Assembly: GCA_024688685.1 (NCBI GenBank) | Contig: JAILDX010000036.1 | Span: 50,513-114,512 of the forward strand | Direction: 5' to 3' | Length of the DNA: 64,000 bases | Source of the DNA: Saccharofermentans sp. | GTDB lineage: Bacteria > Bacillota > Clostridia > Saccharofermentanales > Saccharofermentanaceae | Shown: piece by piece, positions 48,413 through 56,001 of the stretch | Position numbering within the stretch: position 1 is the first letter of the stretch | Layout of the letters: each line of letters begins with the position of its first letter | Notes under the pieces: model-generated | What the model saw: only the letters and a program-made list of their open reading frames with translations | Told to the model about the DNA's origin: nothing | Database searches by the model: none | Program-made: the position numbers and the translations under genes

Positions 48413-48841
48413 ATGCTGCCAATGGATAAAGATAGAATAATCGGATTCATTAAGAAGCAGAAGGTCAGCTTTGTCTGTTCGGTTGATGAGAATGGATTCC
48501 CTAATGTTAAGGCCATGCTCAAGCCGAGAAAGCAGGTTGGATTAAAGGAGTTTTATTTCTCGACCAATTCTTCTTCGATGCGTGTTAAGCAGTATCTTGA
48601 TAATCCGAATGCAAGTATATACTTTTATCATAAAGGCATCGTTCGATATGAAGGCGTTATGCTAACCGGGACGATGGAAGTGCTTACTGATCAGAAGACA
48701 AAAGATATGATATGGCGGAAAGGGGACACCATGTTCTATAAAGGTGGTGTCACGGATCCTGATTATTGTGTATTGAAGTTTACTGCAAAAAGCGGAAGAT
48801 ATTACTGTGATATGAAAACAGAGAGTTTTGATGTGATCTGA
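48413..48841 (+). CDS. pyridoxamine 5'-phosphate oxidase-like flavin-binding protein
   Basis: 142 residues; the start may be MLPMDKDR at 48413 or the ATG three codons on. The split-barrel pattern VSFVCSVDENGFPNVKAM, FYFSTNSSSMRVKQYLDNPNASIYFY and VMLTGTMEVLTD is that of the general-stress-protein-26/PNPOx-like group, which bind FMN or heme rather than making PLP. No ribosome-binding site is obvious. Substrate unknown. Confidence 0.75.
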   Translation: MLPMDKDRIIGFIKKQKVSFVCSVDENGFPNVKAMLKPRKQVGLKEFYFSTNSSSMRVKQYLDNPNASIYFYHKGIVRYEGVMLTGTMEVLTDQKTKDMIWRKGDTMFYKGGVTDPDYCVLKFTAKSGRYYCDMKTESFDVI

Positions 48842-48865
48842 TTCATGAACGCAGGGGGGGTAAGC

Positions 48866-50044
48866 ATGGGTTTATTTGATAAGTTCAAGACCGGTAAGAA
48901 AAGCGGTTTGGTGAATCCCGGAACAAAGACTTTTAAGGACTATCCGCATTGTGAGAGCCCTTTTCGCCAAAGGGTTGAGTTATGCTGGAAACAGTTTGTT
49001 AAGGAAGAGTCAGTTCTCAGGGGATTGATCGATGCAAAGGCGGGCCCTGATCAGATATCTGAGGAACTTCATAAGTTGTTGTCTCCGGCGTTTGCCCGTA
49101 CGTATGCCGAGGTTGGCCGCAATGGTGATAAATATGATCTGATACTGAATCTTGAAGGGGATTGGGCAAAACTGTTCTCGAGGGCTTATTTCAAGAGCAA
49201 AGCCCCAAAGGAAGTTCTGGAACATTGGAACATAATAGTCGGCAGGCAGTCTAACGGTCAGGCAATAGATAACTTTAAGATCGTAATGGAGGAGGACTCC
49301 GTCTGTGCTTCTGATATCAGTTTATGGACTGACTGGGAGAACGGCTGCGTCAGGATTTCGGTTTATTGTGAGGAGATGAGACCGATAATAGAAGGGAATA
49401 TCAACGCGGCATACAATCTTCTCTATATCCTGTTGGATCAGACTGTAGGCGAGCTTGCTGAGATGAAATATATTGCTGATCTCAGGTTTATAGATCAGCC
49501 TTTGGACAGGCCGGTTGTCAGTCTTAAGGATCTTATGGATAATTTCGTTTCCAATCTTAAGATGACAAAAGAGCTGCTGCTTGATGCGGACAGGTATATC
49601 GATCTGTACAGTGCATACCGAATGAATCCGGATCCCGGATCAAAAGACGGAACGCGCGGAGATATCATATCCGGATCTACATGTTTTCTCCCGCTTATGA
49701 ACGATTATTATGGCGACAGGTCAAATATTATGGATTCGCTGCAGGAAGACGGAATCCTGGCAGGATTTCTTTTTTATCCGCTCGATACTGTAGAAAGTGA
49801 TTCGAGGGGTACGCAGATACTTGACCTCAGGGATGCGATTACGAGCGAACTGGAACAGGCATTACCTGATTCCTTTATGTTTGTTGGCGGTGCGACAGGT
49901 GTTAATCTCGGATACATAGATTTTATTGCGTGGGATTTTCGTGACATTTTGGACAAGGTTCCCGGGATTGCAGAAAAGCACGGGTTAAGTTGGATCTCTT
50001 TCCGCAGCTTTAAAAGAGATTCAGAGAGTTATACAGCAGTTTAA
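48866..50044 (+). CDS. hypothetical protein, 392 aa
   Basis: Starts MGLFDKFKTGKKSGLVNPG at 48866 behind the run AGGGGGGG; an upstream ATG at 48845 would put that site inside the gene and is less likely. Soluble, mixed alpha/beta, no signal peptide or membrane helix. Two visible sections: an N-terminal ~230 residues (ISEELHKLLSPAFARTYAEV, LILNLEGDWAKLF) and a C-terminal ~150 residues with FVGGATGVNLGYIDFIAWD. I do not recognise the family. Proteins beginning MGLFDKFK are often small cytoplasmic proteins of secretion or immunity loci, which is only a hint. Confidence 0.55.
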   Translation: MGLFDKFKTGKKSGLVNPGTKTFKDYPHCESPFRQRVELCWKQFVKEESVLRGLIDAKAGPDQISEELHKLLSPAFARTYAEVGRNGDKYDLILNLEGDWAKLFSRAYFKSKAPKEVLEHWNIIVGRQSNGQAIDNFKIVMEEDSVCASDISLWTDWENGCVRISVYCEEMRPIIEGNINAAYNLLYILLDQTVGELAEMKYIADLRFIDQPLDRPVVSLKDLMDNFVSNLKMTKELLLDADRYIDLYSAYRMNPDPGSKDGTRGDIISGSTCFLPLMNDYYGDRSNIMDSLQEDGILAGFLFYPLDTVESDSRGTQILDLRDAITSELEQALPDSFMFVGGATGVNLGYIDFIAWDFRDILDKVPGIAEKHGLSWISFRSFKRDSESYTAV

Positions 50045-50221
50045 TCAACACAATCCTTTTATTCTGTTGCTTATTCAACATATCAGACCGATATTATTGA
50101 TTGTCTGTTCTCTGCTTGATTGGGATAATCCAATCGTTAATACGAGAAGGAAATGGAGACAGGAAATTGGTTAACGTTGAAATGGATAAGATCACATTAG
50201 GAAAGACAGCAGGCGGTAATG

Positions 50222-50326
50222 ATGTCACACACCGAGTATATGTGTACCAAGTGCGGAGAGGTTTGGACACGCAAAGAAAAGGTCAGTTGAACTAAATGTG
50301 CCGGTAATGTATATTTTGCATTATGA
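50222..50326 (+). pseudogene. zinc-ribbon gene interrupted by TGA at a cysteine position
   Basis: From ATG 50222 the frame reads MSHTEYMCTKCGEVWTRKEK, then VS, a TGA at 50288-50290, and TKCAGNVYFAL to a TGA at 50324-50326. If the internal TGA were TGT or TGC the product would carry the matched pairs CTKC and CTKC of a zinc ribbon. The final TGA overlaps the next start as ATGA, typical of a real coupled gene. Explanations: single-base decay, a sequencing error, or readthrough. The surrounding gap 50045-50321 contains no other gene I believe. Confidence 0.55.
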
Positions 50327-50904
50327 ACGACAGACCGTTGCTTAACAAAGACCTGAGCGGAGAGACATTCCGCAAGTGGTACTGGCTCAAAGAAGAGCTG
50401 GTTGATTTCTGCCGGGCGAATGAGATCCCGGCAACAGGATCAAAGACTGAGATAAGTGACAGGATCTCATACTATCTGGATACAGGTAAGGTCCTGAGCA
50501 TATCAAAAACAAAGCGTGTGTCTGCAAAGGTCACGTCACTGTCTTTGGACAGCATCATAGAACCTGATATTGTATGCTCAGAGGTTCACCGCGCATTCTT
50601 TAAGGAACAGATCGGTGAGAAGTTCTCTTTTAACGTTGCCTTTCAGAAATGGCTGAAGGCGAATGCCGGAAGAACATATCGTGACGCCGTAGAGGCTTAT
50701 TATTTGATCCTTGAAGAGACGAAAAAAGGCAGGTCTGCTATCGATAAGCAGTTCGAGTACAATACCTATATAAGGGATTTCTTTGAAGACAACAAGGGAC
50801 TCACACTTGATGATGCAATTAAGTGCTGGAAATACAAAAAGAGTTCTCCCGGTCATAACAGATATGAGAGATCTGATTTGACAGTTCTAAAAAGGAATAA
50901 GTGA
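50323..50904 (+). CDS. SAP-domain protein, DUF6434-like
   Basis: 193 residues. The N-terminal ~60 residues form a SAP helix pair: YWLKEELVDFCRANEIPATG followed by SKTEISDRISYYLDTGK, a DNA/RNA-binding motif. The C-terminal part (about 90-190: FNVAFQKWLKANAGRTYRDA, then LDDAIKCWKYKKS) resembles the DUF6434 domain found after SAP in clostridia. Basic C-terminus (ERSDLTVLKRNK). Starts inside the stop of the interrupted zinc-ribbon frame. Confidence 0.7.
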   Translation: MNDRPLLNKDLSGETFRKWYWLKEELVDFCRANEIPATGSKTEISDRISYYLDTGKVLSISKTKRVSAKVTSLSLDSIIEPDIVCSEVHRAFFKEQIGEKFSFNVAFQKWLKANAGRTYRDAVEAYYLILEETKKGRSAIDKQFEYNTYIRDFFEDNKGLTLDDAIKCWKYKKSSPGHNRYERSDLTVLKRNK

Positions 50905-50910
50905 TATAAT
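50902..50910 (+). promoter_or_regulatory. extended -10 promoter of the diguanylate cyclase gene
   Basis: TGATATAAT with the TGn extension; a perfect TTGACA lies 21 bases upstream of the -10 (50878-50883), too far for standard spacing. Start codon of the cyclase is 37 bases downstream. Confidence 0.45.
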
Positions 50911-50947
50911 GACTTTATTATAGTTATGAGACTGCAGGATTGGAAAT

Positions 50948-52723
50948 ATGAAGAAATCCAGATCTTTCTTTTTATCGATAAGCACCAAGATGATGCTCCT
51001 GATCGTGATCGGAACCTTTGTGCTTGCCGTAACACTTGTGATAATCAGTGTTGTTCTGACCGGCAGAATACTTACAAAAGGTGCTGCAACCCAGATGAAT
51101 CTGTTCTGCGAGGAGCGTGCTGACGACCTCGATACGGAGCTTTTAAGGATCGAAGATGCGGTTGGATCCCTTTCGAGATGGACAAGAAGCAAGATCCCGG
51201 ATGTTGAGACGATTACAAATGATGCAGATCTGCGTGATACGATCGTCGATGACGCAGATGATCTTATTCTCTTTATGACGGAGCATAACGATACTATTCA
51301 GGGGGCTTATATACATTACACTCTTGATATTACCGGTATTACCAGTCGTGAAGAAGGTGTTTATTATACGAGAGGTGACGACGGAAAGTATACGACAATA
51401 CCTTTTGCACAGGATGAGATCGAGAGTGATCCGGTAGCTGATTACTGGTATTACGCACCTATCAGCAACAAGGATGCACTATGGACAAAACCATATTTCG
51501 ACGGCAGTGTGGATGATTATGTGATCTCATATGTTGAACCTGTCTATATTGATGATACGCCGGTCGCGATCATCGGAATCGACATCAGTTTTTCAAGGCT
51601 TCTTGAATGGGTCGATTCGCTCAAATATCATGAGACTGGGTATATGTACCTCAAGGAAAGTGACGGAAGTGCACACTATCACTATAATGCTCTCGGACAG
51701 AAGCATTTTCACAGCGATGAGGAAGATCATATCATTGAGAATGAAGAACTCATGTCACAGGCTTCGACTGGCGAGAAGCTTATCAGATATATTTACGAAG
51801 GTCGTGACCGGGTTATGGCATTTGTAACTCTCAGGAACGGTATGAAGTTCGTTCTTTGTGATGGTTATGACAAATTTTACAGCGAGAGGAACAATGCGAT
51901 CATCGTCATGTCATCCCTGTCGGCCGGTCTTTCTATTATCCTGGCGGTAGTTGCTGCGATCATGGCATCGCGTATAACCGATCCTCTGAGAAAACTCACT
52001 GCGGCGGCAAACGAGATCAGTGAAGGGGATTATGATGTAATACTTCCTCCTGAACATCACGATGAGGTTGGTGAGCTTTCGAGAGCTTTCAGAATAGCGA
52101 TCGACAATATCCGTGCGAGAACGGAGGATATCGAGGCAAGAGTCAGGGCTCAGGATCAGAAGATCGAGACAGATGCACAGACTATGAAGAAACAGGAAGA
52201 TGACCTTGTTGCCATGAAGAATCTTGCATATATCGACTCTCTGACTAATGTAAAGAGTAAACATGCATATGAGGATACGGTTAAGTACATCGGCGAACAG
52301 ATAAAGAACGGAACTGCAGAGTTTGCGGTCATTATGTGTGATCTTAATTATCTTAAGCTGATCAATGATACGCTCGGACATAAAGCCGGTGACATAGCTA
52401 TACAAAGGGCAGCAAAGTTACTTTGTAAAGCATTCCCGATGAGTACAGTATTCAGGATAGGCGGCGACGAGTTCGTGGTCATTCCATCGTTGATCGAATA
52501 CGCCGAACTCGAGGAGAAACTAGATCTTCTTAGGGCGGTCCTTAAAGAAGAGAGGGATGCTTCGGACAGTATCCTTGAGCGTGTTTCGCTGGCATTCGGG
52601 TGCGCTGTCTTTGACCGCTCGAGAGATCATTCATACCAGGAAGTCTTTGAACGTGCAGACAAGATCATGTATGAGGAGAAGAAAAAACTGCACGAGATCG
52701 ACGGTATTACGACTGACAGATAA
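50948..52723 (+). CDS. membrane diguanylate cyclase (Cache-HAMP-GGDEF)
   Basis: 591 residues. Transmembrane helix at about 14-37; extracytoplasmic Cache-like sensor (about 40-310) with DDYVISYVEPVYIDDTPVAI, typical of double-Cache domains; second helix about 315-340; HAMP about 341-393; short coiled coil; GGDEF domain from about 425 with IGGDEFV (GGDEF at 505-509). The active-site motif is intact, so it probably makes c-di-GMP from GTP. The position of the inhibitory RxxD site before GGDEF reads PMSTVFR and lacks it, so product feedback inhibition is unlikely. The ligand of the sensor is unknown. Confidence 0.9.
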   Translation: MKKSRSFFLSISTKMMLLIVIGTFVLAVTLVIISVVLTGRILTKGAATQMNLFCEERADDLDTELLRIEDAVGSLSRWTRSKIPDVETITNDADLRDTIVDDADDLILFMTEHNDTIQGAYIHYTLDITGITSREEGVYYTRGDDGKYTTIPFAQDEIESDPVADYWYYAPISNKDALWTKPYFDGSVDDYVISYVEPVYIDDTPVAIIGIDISFSRLLEWVDSLKYHETGYMYLKESDGSAHYHYNALGQKHFHSDEEDHIIENEELMSQASTGEKLIRYIYEGRDRVMAFVTLRNGMKFVLCDGYDKFYSERNNAIIVMSSLSAGLSIILAVVAAIMASRITDPLRKLTAAANEISEGDYDVILPPEHHDEVGELSRAFRIAIDNIRARTEDIEARVRAQDQKIETDAQTMKKQEDDLVAMKNLAYIDSLTNVKSKHAYEDTVKYIGEQIKNGTAEFAVIMCDLNYLKLINDTLGHKAGDIAIQRAAKLLCKAFPMSTVFRIGGDEFVVIPSLIEYAELEEKLDLLRAVLKEERDASDSILERVSLAFGCAVFDRSRDHSYQEVFERADKIMYEEKKKLHEIDGITTDR

Positions 52724-52742
52724 GTAATAGGAAGATAGAACT

Positions 52743-53144
52743 GTGACAAACGACATTGATAAGAAAACTCTTGATGAAGAACCTCAGCTTGACGAATTAA
52801 AAGAGGCTGCAGGCGGCAGATATCTTACAGGGAACGAACTCTACGGTTATTTCGAGATCGACACATGGATATAGTGTAAGCGTAAAGATCTGCTTAGCAG
52901 ATGCAGAAAGGCTGAAGCAGAAAAGCTTAGTAACGCGCTTAATGATGCTTTTGGACAATGGAAAACTTATGTTAAGGGTCTTCCTGAAGGTTAAGCGGAA
53001 GTTGATTTCAACCGTAATTTTACTCTGGAAACGGATAAAGCAGATATAGCAAGGGAAAGTGACAAGCCGAGATATTGGAAATCATTTATTTCTCAGATAG
53101 GAGATGAGGTGTATTCGGACGGATATATCTTCAGATTCTATTAG
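52743..53144 (+). pseudogene. decayed ORF with two in-frame stop codons
   Basis: One frame from GTG 52743 runs 133 codons to TAG 53142 with internal stops TAG (52872-52874) and TAA (52992-52994). Segments read MTNDIDKKTLDEEPQLDELK, GRYLTGNELYGYFEIDTWI, then CKRKDLLSRCRKAEAEKLSN and PRYWKSFISQIGDEVYSDGY. The coherent amino-acid composition across both stops indicates a former gene killed by point mutations. No known family. It lies between the cyclase and a lipoprotein gene. Confidence 0.6.
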
Positions 53145-53227
53145 AATGCATGATTATTGAAGTGTTTGACAATGAGTTGTATACTTGCAAAGGTTTCATT
53201 CAGGATCAAAAAAAAGAGGAGAGAAAA

Positions 53228-54031
53228 ATGAAAAAGACAAAGATTTGCGCACTTGCTTTAAGTGCATGCATGGTTCTCACAGTTTTCGCAGGCTGTGATA
53301 CAACAAAGGAAACAAGCGAGTCAACAGAGACTTCTGAAAGCAGCTCTGAGGTTACAGATGAGTCAACAGAGGAATCCCAGGAGACTGAGGCGTCCCAGGA
53401 GACGGATGAGTCTGAAGAAAGAGAGATAGAAATCGATCAGGAATATGCTAATACTTTCATCAGCAAGTTCGCTGAGCAGTCATTTGGAACCTATGATGGT
53501 ACTCCCATCATTCCTGAGCAGCTTCTGAGATACGTTCATCTTTACCTGAAGCTGAACGACCATGAGTCTATCCACTATGCTGACAAGGGTGATCTTACTT
53601 ACGAGACATTCGATATGGATACAGCAAATGATGTTATCCTTAACACTTTTGGCTACAATTTTACTGAAGCTGACGTATCAGATCTTCCTAAGCCTCCTAC
53701 GTCCTTTGATGCTTCCGTAGCAGGCGGTGTTTTCTTTGAAGATGATAAGATCTGGTATATTGCTGCTGACGGTGAGACATATAATACAATTGCTGTTGTT
53801 GATTCAGCTTCAGCAAATGATTCAAAGGGTACTGTTACACTGAACTTTACTATCTATGAGATCGATTTTGATGCATATTCAGCTATGGATATCGACGGTA
53901 TAGTTAAGTATTACAGAATGACTCCTGATGAGGCAGCAAATGACAGCACACTTCACAAGATCAAGACCGGTACAGCTGAGGTGGATATTGCTCAATCCGG
54001 TGATTATATCCTGCTTGCATACAACGTGTAA
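53228..54031 (+). CDS. lipoprotein with Ser/Thr/Glu-rich linker
   Basis: 267 residues from MKKTKICALALSACMVLTVF (start behind GAGGAGAG; the longer frame from 53150 is rejected). Lipobox FAGC. A low-complexity acidic linker of S, T and E repeats spans about 27-75, after which a compact domain of ~190 residues follows (QEYANTFISKFAEQSFGTYD). Unknown function; the layout fits a surface-tethered domain on a flexible stalk. Confidence 0.7.
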   Translation: MKKTKICALALSACMVLTVFAGCDTTKETSESTETSESSSEVTDESTEESQETEASQETDESEEREIEIDQEYANTFISKFAEQSFGTYDGTPIIPEQLLRYVHLYLKLNDHESIHYADKGDLTYETFDMDTANDVILNTFGYNFTEADVSDLPKPPTSFDASVAGGVFFEDDKIWYIAADGETYNTIAVVDSASANDSKGTVTLNFTIYEIDFDAYSAMDIDGIVKYYRMTPDEAANDSTLHKIKTGTAEVDIAQSGDYILLAYNV

Positions 54032-54067
54032 TCCGGTAGTATAATCTGATCAATATAAATATCTATG

Positions 54068-54109
54068 TTAAGACCGGGAGCTCTTATCATTAAGAGCGAC
54101 CGGTCTTAA
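54068..54109. terminator. long two-part hairpin with a tandem GA internal loop
   Basis: TTAAGACCGG (54068-54077) pairs with CCGGTCTTAA (54100-54109); inside, GCTCTTA pairs with TAAGAGC around a TCAT loop; the two stems are joined by GA opposite GA. The following bases are only moderately T-rich (TATTATT). Probably the terminator of the lipoprotein gene, or a structured element. Confidence 0.6.
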
Positions 54110-54135
54110 TATTATTCAGGAGTTGTGTAAGAAAT

Positions 54136-54267
54136 ATGAATAGAAGTTGTATTCTGCGTCCCACATCTGTTGTTCTGTCTTTGGTTTTCATACTGAATGG
54201 GGAAATTGTTGAAGAGGACGATATTATCTATATGACAAACTGCGCCGCGACTTTTGACGAGATATAA
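54136..54267 (+). CDS. short peptide (43 aa) with EEDDIIYMTNC motif
   Basis: ATG 54136, 13 bases after an AGGAG (a long spacing). The product starts MNRSCILRPTSVVLSLVFIL, a hydrophobic stretch, then NGEIVEEDDIIYMTNCAATF and DEI. The motif acidic-D-[VI]-I-x-x-x-[NQ]-C resembles that of the 34-residue peptide at 48298. Real coding status is uncertain. Confidence 0.3.
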   Translation: MNRSCILRPTSVVLSLVFILNGEIVEEDDIIYMTNCAATFDEI

Positions 54268-54297
54268 AACAAAACGGCAGGAATTGATCCTGCCGTT
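54264..54297 (-). terminator. terminator of the DUF4003 gene
   Basis: On the minus strand ACGGCAGGA-TCAAT-TCCTGCCGT is a perfect 9-bp stem followed by TTTGTTTTA, a good intrinsic terminator 23 bases after the DUF4003 stop codon. Confidence 0.85.
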
Positions 54298-54319
54298 GCC
54301 GTTATATTGATCAGCAGTA

Positions 54320-55309
54320 TCAGGTTGATGCAGCTGCCGCAGATGAAGATGCTGCGCTTATAGAGGCAGAAATGCATGCTATCTCAATAGCAATGACTGT
54401 TGAGATAATGGAGTTGATGACAGCTGTTTTGGCCTTTGTATCGCCACATGTGTATGCATCAAGAACGATCGCACTTGCAATCGTATTGCGTACTCTCTTG
54501 CCGGCACCCAAAGGCCCAAGTCCGCGGAGATTCTTGATCTCGTCACTTAACTTTCCGATCCTCTTGATAACTGTCTTTCTGTCTTCTTCTCTGACCAGCA
54601 TTGCGGTGGCCGCAACAATGGCAAATGCATCGGAATCGAAACGTACTCCCTCGGACTTCAACATCTCGTATGTGCGGCGGATAACATCAGCCTTCTCATC
54701 AGCCGGCATGTCGAAAACAGAAGCCAGACAAGCCATGAACTGAACCTTGTTCGAGCTTAGGAAACGCTTTTTGAGAGCAACGAATGATTCTTCCGTAAGT
54801 GATGTGAGCTTTTCTGCATCTATATCCGACAGAGCCATGATAACGCAGTTTGTAATATCTTCTGATCCTGTTATAAAAGGGTGATCATGACGTATTAGCT
54901 TATAGATCTCGCGGGTCCTCTTGATGTAGAGAGCGTAGTCGCTTTCACGTGCAACCTTGTAGATCATAACGGCTGCCAGTACGAGGTAATCTGAATCAAA
55001 GAACTTGCGGTCGAGCCCCTTGTGGATCTGCTTGATCTTTTCCAAGGTTTGGGAAGGGTCATTGGATTGTGCAAGAGTTGCAACAACAATCTGCCTTGAG
55101 TTGCCTCTCAGAGTTGAGAGAAATCCGGTATTCTTACTTAACAGAGCCTTTGCTTCCTTCATTGCTTCCTCAGAAGTTGGTCTGGTATCGCCGATAAAGG
55201 CTGATGCGCATGCAGCTGCCTCGAGTCCCGAATTAAGGATAAATGCTTTCTTTGCGATCTTATAGTTCTCTTCGAATACTTCAAGATTTAAGTTGATACG
55301 TGTTTCCAT
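54320..55309 (-). CDS. DUF4003 family protein
   Basis: 329 residues, soluble and helical. FILNSGLEAAACASAFIGDT, FLSTLRGNSRQIVVATLAQS and DSDAFAIVAATAMLVREEDR, with repeated helical units, match the DUF4003 pattern; the family has no known activity. The end (from about 305) is an Ala/Ser-rich tail, IEIACISASISAASSSAAAAS. It has its own promoter and a strong terminator. Confidence 0.7.
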   Translation of the reverse strand: METRINLNLEVFEENYKIAKKAFILNSGLEAAACASAFIGDTRPTSEEAMKEAKALLSKNTGFLSTLRGNSRQIVVATLAQSNDPSQTLEKIKQIHKGLDRKFFDSDYLVLAAVMIYKVARESDYALYIKRTREIYKLIRHDHPFITGSEDITNCVIMALSDIDAEKLTSLTEESFVALKKRFLSSNKVQFMACLASVFDMPADEKADVIRRTYEMLKSEGVRFDSDAFAIVAATAMLVREEDRKTVIKRIGKLSDEIKNLRGLGPLGAGKRVRNTIASAIVLDAYTCGDTKAKTAVINSIISTVIAIEIACISASISAASSSAAAAST

Positions 55310-55338
55310 ATTCCTGTCTCCTTTCGTACACAGTTTTG

Positions 55339-55367
55339 ATTATAGTTGTTTTAAGGTGTCATTACAA
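55339..55367 (-). promoter_or_regulatory. promoter of the DUF4003 gene
   Basis: Minus strand TTGTAA (55362-55367), 17-base spacer, perfect TATAAT (55339-55344), about 30 bases before the start at 55309. Confidence 0.6.
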
Positions 55368-55378
55368 TCATGTCTGAA

Positions 55379-55387
55379 TGATATAAT
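55379..55387 (+). promoter_or_regulatory. extended -10 promoter of the EAL remnant/Hpt unit
   Basis: TGATATAAT, back to back with the DUF4003 promoter, 36 bases before the ATG at 55424. Nearly identical to the element before the diguanylate cyclase gene. Confidence 0.4.
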
Positions 55388-55423
55388 GAAAATAGCTGAT
55401 AATAAGGGAGAGAGTTAAACAGT

Positions 55424-55646
55424 ATGGGACACAGGTTTCCGGGTAAGGTAAGAACAAGGCTGATCTCAATCACAGTATGCCTCTGATGAATACCTTGGAG
55501 TACCCATAATAGCTGAAGGTGTTGAGACAGAAGATCAGTATCTTGCACTCAAGAAACTGGGCTGTGCAATAATTCAGGGCTACTACTTCTCAAAGCCGGT
55601 GCCTGATTATGAGTTCGAGAGATTCCTTATAGAGAAGAAGGGTTAA
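55424..55646 (+). pseudogene. EAL phosphodiesterase remnant with internal deletion
   Basis: ATG 55424 gives MGHRFPGKVRTRLISITVCL and a stop, the look of the first residues before a membrane helix. In a second frame, from about 55464 to TAA 55644, comes the end of an EAL domain: DEYLGVPIIAEGVETEDQYL, ALKKLGCAIIQGYYFSKPVP, then EFERFLIEKKG. AEGVET and QGYYFSKP are diagnostic of c-di-GMP phosphodiesterases. The simplest reading is a full membrane GGDEF/EAL protein that lost its middle. Confidence 0.75.
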
Positions 55647-55659
55647 GGAGGACAGGATA

Positions 55660-56001
55660 ATGCTTACAATAGATACTCTTAAGCAGTTCGGCGCAGATTC
55701 TGACGACGGCCTTGCACGCTGTTTGAATAATGAGGCTTTTTATTTCAAGCCAATTGGTAAGGCAGCGGACGATAAGAACTTTGATTCCCTTGAGAAGGCG
55801 ATTGAAGATAATGATCTTGATTCAGCTTTCGAGACCGGTCACTCTCTTAAAGGTGTGCTCGGGAACCTTGCGCTGACGCCGATCTATACGCCTGTATATG
55901 AAATGACAGAGCTTCTCCGTTCCAGAAGAGCGGTTGACTATAGCCCCTATCTTGAAGAGGTTAAGAAGAGAAGGGCAGAACTTAAGGAGATATTATCCTG
56001 A
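55660..56001 (+). CDS. Hpt-domain phosphotransfer protein
   Basis: 113 residues. Helical-bundle pattern with the phospho-accepting histidine in GHSLKGVLGNLAL (His61). Ribosome-binding site AAGGAGG. It follows the EAL remnant; in clostridia such Hpt genes or domains often accompany large GGDEF/EAL or hybrid kinase proteins, so its partner may be lost here. Its end overlaps the convergent PrsW gene by nine bases. Confidence 0.8.
   Translation: MLTIDTLKQFGADSDDGLARCLNNEAFYFKPIGKAADDKNFDSLEKAIEDNDLDSAFETGHSLKGVLGNLALTPIYTPVYEMTELLRSRRAVDYSPYLEEVKKRRAELKEILS

Noticed and set aside
50288..50290. Selenocysteine at the zinc-ribbon TGA
   Set aside because: No supporting selenoprotein context in the window and structural zinc ribbons are unlikely Sec sites; retained only as a possibility in the finding.
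50101..50295. 64-codon plus-strand frame
   Set aside because: Its frame conflicts with the better-supported zinc-ribbon reading and has no family features.
53150..53227. Longer N-terminus for the lipoprotein at 53228
   Set aside because: It would bury the signal peptide and lipobox; the ATG at 53228 is preceded by GAGGAGAG.
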